A DNA stretch of 64,000 bases, from NCBI RefSeq assembly GCF_900112365.1, contig NZ_FOLQ01000001.1, positions 1,178,001-1,242,000 of the forward strand. The letters run 5' to 3'. Below are positions 42,281 to 48,330 of the stretch, in pieces. The stretch is from Spirosoma endophyticum (GTDB taxonomy: Bacteria; Bacteroidota; Bacteroidia; Cytophagales; Spirosomataceae). Each line of letters begins with the position of its first letter. Within the stretch, counting starts at the first letter, position 1. The notes beneath the pieces were generated by a model that saw only the letters and a list, made by a program, of their open reading frames with translations, was not told where the DNA came from and ran no database searches. The position numbers and the translations under genes are program-made.

Positions 42281-44398
42281 TTATTTCATAAACTGATACG
42301 TAGCAAAAGCTGCCACGTAAGCCAGCGTCATCATGTAGACTAGCTGAACAGCAGGCCACTTCCAGCTTTTAGTTTCGCGTTGCGTAGCTGCTAAGGTACT
42401 CATACACATCATCGCAAACACGTAAAAAATCAGGAGCGACCAGGCCAGGGCGGGTGTGTACATTGGCCCGCCTGTCGCTGGATTCTTCTCCTGCCGAAGT
42501 CGTTCGCGAATAGTAACGTTTTCGTCGTCGGCCCCGGCGCCAATGCTATAGATCGTGGACATCGTGCCGACAAATACCTCACGGGCAGCAAATGAACTGA
42601 GCAGTGCGATGCCAATTTTCCAGTCGTAGCCAAGTGGCCGGATTACCGGTTCAATAAAGTGGCCAAACTGCCCGGCATAAGACGATTCGAGCCGTTCGGA
42701 TGCGACGCGGTTTTCTAAATCTTCAGACGTAAGCGTCGTTGATTCCTGCCGAATCCTGGTTTCGGCCTGATCCATGTCATTGCCGGGGCCGTAGCTGGCC
42801 AGTACCCACAGCACAATCGAAATTGCCAGAATCACCCGTCCAGCTTCCCAGACGAATGCCCGAACGCTTTCCCAAACTGTCAGTGCTACGTGGTTCCATC
42901 GAGGTAGCTTGAACGTTGGCAATTCCATAATAAAAAAACCGCGCTCTTTCGTCCGCAGAACAAGCTTCAGGATATAAGCCGCCATTAACGCACTGATCAG
43001 GCCAAGTAAATAAAGGCCCATCAGCGCCAGTCCCTGCAAATTAAATACGCCCAGAACGCGCTGGCTCGGTACGACTAAGGCGATCAGAATAGTATAGATG
43101 GGCAAACGGGCTGAACAACTCATGAGCGGGGTTACCAGTATGGTTATGAGCCGGTCGCGTCGGGTACCAATACTACGAGTGGCCATGATAGCTGGCACAG
43201 CACACGCTACCCCCGAAATAAGGGGCACAACACTACGTCCATTGAGCCCAAACTTTCGCATGATACGGTCCATGATGACCATTACCCGCGACATATACCC
43301 AGATTCTTCAAGCAAACCAACCAGCAAAAACAGGAACGCGATCTGCGGAATAAAAACGAGAATACCGCCTATTCCAGCAAGAATTCCATCCGTCAACAAG
43401 TTTGTCAGAGGACCAGCGGGCAGGCTTTCTTTTAACTGCCCGTTCAACCAGGCAACGCCCGTATCAATCGCATCCATAAACGGTTGCGCCCATGCAAAAA
43501 TGGCCTGAAAAATCAGCAGCAATACGAACCCAAAAATGGCATAGCCCCAAATTGGATGAAGCAATACCTTATCAAGTTTCTGGCTCCATGTTGGTTGTCC
43601 AGTCGGGCGCTTATCAACAACAACCTCCTCTACAACGGTCGCAATGTATTTGTAGCGGGCAATGGTTTCATCTGCCTGGAAAGTTGGTTCGCTAAATTTA
43701 TGTTTATCAATAATCGCATCCAGATCAAGCCGTTGCTGACGATTCAGGAACGTGAATCCGTCGTGCTGAATAACGTATTGAAGTGCGAGGTAGTTATTGT
43801 CGAGTTGATACTGAGTCTTGGTATCCGTAATAAGGCCAGCGGCTTCTTTAGCTGGGTCAAAGAACAAGTTAGTCGACAGCGTTGGTGATTGAATCTGACT
43901 GACAACCGCCTTTTTAAGCTGTTCCAAGCCTTCTCCGGCGCGGGCATTAATTCGCACCACGGGTACACCTAACCGCATCGCCAACCGCACGGCGTTAACT
44001 TCCTTCAATTGCTGATGAGCTACATCAAGCATGTTCAGGGCTAGTATGACTGGTACACCAAGATCGGCGACCTGTGTGAAAAGCAAGAGATTTCGATGGA
44101 GGTTCGCGGCATCGACAACCACTATGGTTACGTCAGGATAGTCTGGATGAGATGGATTAGCCAGAATATCGGTAACGAGTTGTTCGTCTAAAGACTTGGG
44201 ATAAATCGAATAGATTCCGGGTAGATCAACAACCGTCGCAACCGTTAGGGAATCAATCGGCCACGTTCCCGATTTCTTATCAACCGTAACGCCGGGGAAA
44301 TTACCCGTCTTCTGACGCAGCCCCGTTAGTTGATTGAACAGTGAGGATTTACCGGCATTCGGGTTGCCAACGAGGGCAATTATAGGAGATGATTTCAA
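42281..44398 (-). CDS. feoB: Ferrous iron transport protein B
   Basis: The 705-residue Fe2+ transporter has an N-terminal G domain with G1 GNPNAGKSS (about 10-18), G3 DLPG and G4 NMLD, a helical GDI-like spacer and a C-terminal membrane domain with two Gate motifs (for example VPLISGVACAVPAIMATRS). FeoB moves ferrous iron into the cell using nucleotide hydrolysis. feoA lies 53 bp upstream, so this is a feoAB operon without feoC. A hairpin (44410-44449) lies between the two. Confidence 0.97.
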   Translation of the reverse strand: MKSSPIIALVGNPNAGKSSLFNQLTGLRQKTGNFPGVTVDKKSGTWPIDSLTVATVVDLPGIYSIYPKSLDEQLVTDILANPSHPDYPDVTIVVVDAANLHRNLLLFTQVADLGVPVILALNMLDVAHQQLKEVNAVRLAMRLGVPVVRINARAGEGLEQLKKAVVSQIQSPTLSTNLFFDPAKEAAGLITDTKTQYQLDNNYLALQYVIQHDGFTFLNRQQRLDLDAIIDKHKFSEPTFQADETIARYKYIATVVEEVVVDKRPTGQPTWSQKLDKVLLHPIWGYAIFGFVLLLIFQAIFAWAQPFMDAIDTGVAWLNGQLKESLPAGPLTNLLTDGILAGIGGILVFIPQIAFLFLLVGLLEESGYMSRVMVIMDRIMRKFGLNGRSVVPLISGVACAVPAIMATRSIGTRRDRLITILVTPLMSCSARLPIYTILIALVVPSQRVLGVFNLQGLALMGLYLLGLISALMAAYILKLVLRTKERGFFIMELPTFKLPRWNHVALTVWESVRAFVWEAGRVILAISIVLWVLASYGPGNDMDQAETRIRQESTTLTSEDLENRVASERLESSYAGQFGHFIEPVIRPLGYDWKIGIALLSSFAAREVFVGTMSTIYSIGAGADDENVTIRERLRQEKNPATGGPMYTPALAWSLLIFYVFAMMCMSTLAATQRETKSWKWPAVQLVYMMTLAYVAAFATYQFMK

Positions 44399-44409
44399 GG
44401 CAGTTTACG

Positions 44410-44449
44410 GTTTACGCTTTACGGTTGCCTTCAACCATAAATCATAAAC
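44410..44449. repeat. Hairpin between feoA and feoB
   Basis: Arms 44410-44427 and 44432-44449 pair at 15 of 18 positions, with a 4-base loop. The words (TTTACGGTT, AACCATAAA) recur in the repeat at 51328-51397. It fills most of the 53-bp gap in this operon. Confidence 0.65.
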
Positions 44450-44451
44450 GC

Positions 44452-44694
44452 TTAATTATCAATCAGAATCGTTGACGCTTCAGACTTTCGCATCGCCAGG
44501 CAATAGCCCGCCACATTCAGGCAAATCGGATCACCAAGTGGAGCTCTGCTAAACAAACATACCTCAGCGCCTGGCAGGCAGCCCATTTCGAGGAGTTTAA
44601 GCGACATTAACTGATCGCTGAACGACTGAATAGTAGCCCGTTCACCAATCTGTAAGTCAGCCACGCTACGCTTGTTACTAGTACTGAGTGCCAA
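44452..44694 (-). CDS. feoA: Ferrous iron transport protein A
   Basis: The 80-residue SH3-like protein has the FeoA pattern VADLQIGERATIQSF, LKLLEMGCLPGAEV and FSRAPLGDPICLNVAGYCLAMR. It is thought to help FeoB at the inner membrane. The first gene of the feoAB operon. No Fur-box-like dyad was recognised in the 79 bp upstream, though I cannot rule one out. Confidence 0.93.
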   Translation of the reverse strand: MALSTSNKRSVADLQIGERATIQSFSDQLMSLKLLEMGCLPGAEVCLFSRAPLGDPICLNVAGYCLAMRKSEASTILIDN

Positions 44695-44773
44695 AATTCG
44701 TTACGGTTACTGCGTTTATTTAGATTCAATTTAATTAACGCAAGATTACAACTGAAAGTTTGTGTATGCAAAT

Positions 44774-45541
44774 TTACTGTACTAAATCCCATGCAAACCG
44801 CAGAATCGTGGTGGCAATAACCAGCAGAAAGAAAACCCGGATAAAGCGGTTGCCCTTCAAAATAGCCAGTCGTGCGCCCAGAAACGCGCCAGAAAGATTG
44901 GCCACAGCCATTGGGAAGGCTACCGCATAAAGGACTTTGCCTTCGCTTATGAAAAATAACGTGCTGGCCAGATTGGTGGCGGCATTAACCAGCTTAGCAT
45001 GAGCACTCGCCTTAAGAAAATCAAAACCTATAAGCGCGATAAACCCGAGTACAAGGAAGCTACCCGTTCCCGGCCCGAAAAAGCCATCGTAAAATCCGAT
45101 CCCTACCCCCATCGTCCACATCCGTATTCGCTGCTGACGCGCTGATACGTATTGACTGGTTGCCTGCCCGAAATCTTTTTTGGTCAACGTATAAATAAAT
45201 ACCGCAATGAGAATGACCAGCGCAAAGGGTTTCATAAAGCTGTTAGGCACGCGCGTAAGCGTCCAGGAACCTAACCACGACGCACCAAATGCCATCACCA
45301 TCATGGGCGCAATGAATTTCCCAACAACTGCTACGTGTCGGCTGTATTGAAACGCGCCCATCAGGCTCCCCGACAGGGAAGGGATTTTGGTGGAACCAAG
45401 CAGCGTCGGAACGGGGTATTGTGGCAGTGTAAAGAGAATGGCAGGTGTCTGAATCAGGCCGCCCCCACCAATAATTGCATCAATAAAACCGGCAAGTAAA
45501 GAAAAACCGCAGAGGGTCAGAATAGTCGAATAATCCATCAA
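44774..45541 (-). CDS. TSUP-family permease (TauE/SafE, DUF81)
   Basis: The 255-residue membrane protein has about eight helices and the two conserved glycine-rich stretches of the family: GFIDAIIGGGGLIQTPAIL near the start and GFYDGFFGPGTGSFLVLGF in the middle. Members carry sulfite, sulfoacetate or other organosulfur anions. The substrate is not evident from sequence or neighbours. Divergent from the ccm cluster. Confidence 0.92.
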   Translation of the reverse strand: MMDYSTILTLCGFSLLAGFIDAIIGGGGLIQTPAILFTLPQYPVPTLLGSTKIPSLSGSLMGAFQYSRHVAVVGKFIAPMMVMAFGASWLGSWTLTRVPNSFMKPFALVILIAVFIYTLTKKDFGQATSQYVSARQQRIRMWTMGVGIGFYDGFFGPGTGSFLVLGFIALIGFDFLKASAHAKLVNAATNLASTLFFISEGKVLYAVAFPMAVANLSGAFLGARLAILKGNRFIRVFFLLVIATTILRFAWDLVQ

Positions 45542-45635
45542 TTAAACCAGGAAGCCGTCCAAATCCAGAAAAAGGCATAGCCTTGTGGATGAACAGAACG
45601 CAAAACTATTTCTTTTTCACGTCGGCATTGCACTG

Positions 45636-45643
45636 TAAATTTG
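45636..45643 (+). promoter_or_regulatory. -7 promoter element of the ccm operon
   Basis: TAAATTTG is an exact TAnnTTTG match, 19 bp before the ccmB ATG. No clear -33 element is seen. Confidence 0.5.
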
Positions 45644-45662
45644 CAGAATTAAAAGACAGAGC

Positions 45663-46337
45663 ATGGCAGAATCAGTACGACAGATGGGGGCGTTGATGCG
45701 GAAAGAGTTTCTGCTGGAGTGGCGGCAACGCTACGCGCTCAATGGCATGCTGTTGTACATCGTTGGGGCAGTATTTGTGTGTTACCTGAGTTTCAACGCC
45801 CGCCGTGGTCAGTTAACGCCCATTGTCTGGAATACGTTATTTTGGATTATTCTGCTGTTTACAGCCATTAACGCCATCGCTAAAAGTTTTGTGCAGGAAC
45901 GTGCCGGCCGGCAGTTGTACTATTACACGCTGGCCAGCCCACAGCAGATCATTATCTCAAAAATCCTGTACAATACTGCTTTGATGCTCGTGCTGGCTTT
46001 GTTAGGCTTTAGTGTGTATGCCTTTGTGTTGGGAAATCCCGTTAACGATGTACCGTTATACCTGTTGACATTGGTGCTGGGAGCGATTGGGTTTGCGGCT
46101 TCCCTAACGCTGGTGTCAGGCATTGCCAGCAAAGCTGAAAATCCAGCGACCTTGATGGCCGTTCTAAGTTTTCCGATCATTCTGCCGTTGTTGCTGATGT
46201 TGTTGAAAATCTCAAAAAACGCACTCGATGGGCTCGACCGAAGTGTAAGCTGGGACGAGATGGGAACAGTTCTCGCCATTGACGCCATTGTCTTGACGTT
46301 ATCATGGCTGCTCTTTCCGTTTTTATGGCGGAGTTAA
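45663..46337 (+). CDS. ccmB: Heme exporter protein CcmB
   Basis: The 224-residue protein has six membrane helices and matches CcmB, the membrane part of the CcmABCD complex that frees holo-CcmE during cytochrome c maturation (System I). It has MRKEFLLEWRQRYALNGMLL, FVQERAGRQLYYYTLASPQQ and the late GLDRSVSWDEMG. No ccmA is present in this window; the ATPase must be encoded elsewhere. An inverted repeat starts right after the stop. Confidence 0.93.
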   Translation: MAESVRQMGALMRKEFLLEWRQRYALNGMLLYIVGAVFVCYLSFNARRGQLTPIVWNTLFWIILLFTAINAIAKSFVQERAGRQLYYYTLASPQQIIISKILYNTALMLVLALLGFSVYAFVLGNPVNDVPLYLLTLVLGAIGFAASLTLVSGIASKAENPATLMAVLSFPIILPLLLMLLKISKNALDGLDRSVSWDEMGTVLAIDAIVLTLSWLLFPFLWRS

Positions 46338-46338
46338 G

Positions 46339-46398
46339 TAACGCGGACCTCTTGTCCGCCCACAACATAAACGAATAGCGGACAAGAGATCCGCGTTA
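46339..46398. repeat. 21-bp inverted repeat between ccmB and ccmC
   Basis: Arms 46339-46359 and 46378-46398 are complementary except for one base, with an 18-base loop. It is GC-rich (CGCGGA, CTTGTCCGC) and lacks a T-run. It fills almost the whole spacer, from 1 bp after the ccmB stop to 4 bp before the ccmC ATG. Confidence 0.85.
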
Positions 46399-46402
46399 TA
46401 GT

Positions 46403-47062
46403 ATGACAAAAAACTGGTGGAAGGCCCTTTCGGTCTTGATTTTAACTTACGTAATGTTACAGGGACTAATGGGCGTAGTACCGCGCCAACCCATTCTGAA
46501 TGAGAGTATTCGGAATGTGTACTTTCACGTCCCACTGTGGTTTGGTATGATCATTTTGCTGTTAACCTCAGCCATTTTTTCCATTAAATACCTTCGCAAC
46601 GGCCGTATCGGTGACGACGTAGTGGCCGTTGAATTTGCCAATACCGCCATTCTTTTTGGTCTTCTGGGTTGTGCAACAGGCTCTCTATGGGCCAACTTCA
46701 CCTGGGGCGAACCCTGGCCAAACGATCCAAAGCTAAATAGCGTGGCCGTGGGAATGCTGATGTACCTTGCCTACCTGATTCTACGCGGTTCGTTCGACGA
46801 CGAGCAACGACGCGCCCGTATTTCGGCTGTCTACAACATCTTCGCTTTTGCGGTGTTCGTTCCGCTTATTTTCATTGTGCCGCGCTTAACTGACTCATTA
46901 CATCCAGGTAATGGCGGCAATCCGGCTTTTGGCAAATACGATATGAACAGTCAGATGCGGATGGTCTTCTATCCGGCTGTTATCGGCTTCACTTTATTGG
47001 GTGTTTGGATCACCGAATTACGCGTTCGTGTTCGTCGGTTAAAAATTGTATTGGATGACTAA
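46403..47062 (+). CDS. ccmC: Heme exporter protein CcmC
   Basis: The 219-residue protein has six helices and matches CcmC, which passes heme to CcmE. Both axial histidines are present (NVYFHVPLWFG and TDSLHPGNGG). The usual WWD signature TWGTWWVWDARLT appears as TWGEPWPNDPKLN, so two tryptophans are replaced. The length is normal (CcmC is 220-245). Its start codon lies directly after the inverted repeat. Confidence 0.92.
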   Translation: MTKNWWKALSVLILTYVMLQGLMGVVPRQPILNESIRNVYFHVPLWFGMIILLLTSAIFSIKYLRNGRIGDDVVAVEFANTAILFGLLGCATGSLWANFTWGEPWPNDPKLNSVAVGMLMYLAYLILRGSFDDEQRRARISAVYNIFAFAVFVPLIFIVPRLTDSLHPGNGGNPAFGKYDMNSQMRMVFYPAVIGFTLLGVWITELRVRVRRLKIVLDD

Positions 47063-47104
47063 ACTCATGCCTTACTCCCGGAATGATTCACCCTGTTTTT
47101 GCGT

Positions 47105-47112
47105 TAATTTTG
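47105..47112 (+). promoter_or_regulatory. -7-like element before ccmD
   Basis: TAATTTTG lies 17 bp before the ccmD start, in a 67-bp spacer. It could give an internal promoter for ccmD, ccmE, the toxin-antitoxin pair and ccmF. Confidence 0.4.
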
Positions 47113-47129
47113 TACTTTCATCTACTTAA

Positions 47130-47393
47130 ATGAGACTGCCTTCTTTTCTTAAATTTCCGCTAGCGGCTCTTGTTCTACTCAGTCATACACTTATGGCTCA
47201 ACAGCCGGTTTCCAATGGGGTTGAAATGGCCGACCAGTTAAGGGCCGATGGCAAAATCTGGGTGGTCGTCGCTGTTATTGCAGCCGTGTTTGCGGGTATT
47301 ATTATTTACCTCATCCGGCTTGATAGTCAGATTGGAAAACTCGAAAAAGAAGTTAAGAATCAGACAAAACATAAAACACAGGACGTTGGTTAG
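47130..47393 (+). CDS. ccmD: CcmD-like membrane protein
   Basis: The 87-residue protein has an N-terminal leader (ALVLLSHTLMAQQ), then one membrane helix (VVAVIAAVFAGIIIYLIRLD) and a charged coiled tail (IGKLEKEVKNQTKH). CcmD is a small single-helix partner of CcmABC that helps release holo-CcmE. Position between ccmC and ccmE supports the call. The N-terminal leader is longer than in Proteobacteria; a processed form is possible. Confidence 0.75.
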   Translation: MRLPSFLKFPLAALVLLSHTLMAQQPVSNGVEMADQLRADGKIWVVVAVIAAVFAGIIIYLIRLDSQIGKLEKEVKNQTKHKTQDVG

Positions 47394-47432
47394 GCCTGTT
47401 TTTCCATTTCTCTAACCGCTGATTGCTAAACC

Positions 47433-47873
47433 ATGAAAATCTCTCACATTTTAGGTATTGTCGTCATTGCCCTGGCCATTGGTATTATCGTGTCAACAGC
47501 GGGTGATGCCAGTTCGTACGTTACGTTTAAGCAGGCAACCGAGCTTGCTAAAGATGGCGACGACAAAATGATTCACGTCGTTGGTAAGGTGCAGAAAGAT
47601 GCAAAAGGTCGGATTACGGACATGCTCTATAACCCGGCAATTGATCCAAACCACTTTGAATTCACGCTGGTGGACAATGACAGCCACGCCCAGAAGGTCG
47701 TTTATAACAGTCCCAAGCCACAGGATTTCGAACGGTCGGAGCAGATCGTAATCATCGGTGCCATGCAGGGCGATCACTTTCAGTGCAACAAGATTCTGCT
47801 GAAATGTCCATCCAAATACCAGGACGGTAAGCTGGAAACGACCGAACACGAAGCCAAAACCGCCCAATTATGA
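47433..47873 (+). CDS. ccmE: Cytochrome c maturation protein CcmE, CxxxY type
   Basis: The 146-residue protein has one N-terminal membrane anchor and the CcmE OB-fold (VVGKVQKDAKGRITDMLYNP and VIIGAMQGDHFQCNKILL). In the E. coli protein heme is bound covalently by His in a HxxxY motif. Here the site reads LLKCPSKY, with Cys125 and Tyr129, so it belongs to the CxxxY variant known from other lineages with a modified System I. The stop codon overlaps the start of the antitoxin gene (ATGA). Confidence 0.93.
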   Translation: MKISHILGIVVIALAIGIIVSTAGDASSYVTFKQATELAKDGDDKMIHVVGKVQKDAKGRITDMLYNPAIDPNHFEFTLVDNDSHAQKVVYNSPKPQDFERSEQIVIIGAMQGDHFQCNKILLKCPSKYQDGKLETTEHEAKTAQL

Positions 47874-48067
47874 GTGTACAGGATATAGAAAAGGCCGCTA
47901 AAGAATTGCCTGTCGACGAATTGGACGGTCTAGTAACCCGCCTTTTTGACTTTTTTAATGACCGATGGGATAAGCAAATAGAATCCGACGCGAAAGCAGG
48001 TCGATTAGATAATTTGTTGAGTGAAGCAAGAGAAGAAATTCGTAAGGGCAATACAAAGCCCTTATGA
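47870..48067 (+). CDS. Antitoxin-like protein of a type II toxin-antitoxin pair
   Basis: The 65-residue protein starts inside the ccmE stop (ATGA at 47870-47873). It has a helical N-terminus (DIEKAAKELPVDELDGLV) and the pattern WDKQIESDAKAGRLDNLLSE then AREEIRKGNTKPL, common in small antitoxins paired with RelE/ParE toxins. The end would wrap the toxin. No DNA-binding motif is obvious, so self-regulation may be indirect. Base composition is AT-richer than in ccmE and ccmF. Confidence 0.72.
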   Translation: MSVQDIEKAAKELPVDELDGLVTRLFDFFNDRWDKQIESDAKAGRLDNLLSEAREEIRKGNTKPL

Positions 48068-48330
48068 ATCACCACACAACAACAAAATTCTGGAAACGTT
48101 ATTACAGTTTATCTGAGGCAATTCAAGAATTAGCTGATAAGAATTTCGACCTTTTAAAAGCTGATCCACTGCATCCTTCACTACATTTTAAAGAAATAAG
48201 TGGCAAAGATAATTTGTGGGCTGCTCGTGTAGGTGATCATTTCCGTGCGTTGGCCATACGTGAAGACAACGAATTATATTGGTTTTGGATAGGCTCTCAC
48301 TCAGAATACGATAGAATAATTAGTCAATGA
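48064..48330 (+). CDS. RelE/ParE-family toxin-like protein
   Basis: The 88-residue basic protein matches the RelE/ParE fold: FWKRYYSLSEAIQELADKNF, then LHFKEISGKDNLWAARVGDH, FRALAIREDNELYWFWIGSH and SEYDRI. Such toxins cut mRNA on the ribosome or poison gyrase; which applies cannot be told. The start overlaps the antitoxin stop (ATGA), and the stop overlaps the ccmF start (ATGA). The usual order, antitoxin then toxin, is kept. It may also be a domesticated, non-toxic copy. Confidence 0.75.
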   Translation: MNHHTTTKFWKRYYSLSEAIQELADKNFDLLKADPLHPSLHFKEISGKDNLWAARVGDHFRALAIREDNELYWFWIGSHSEYDRIISQ

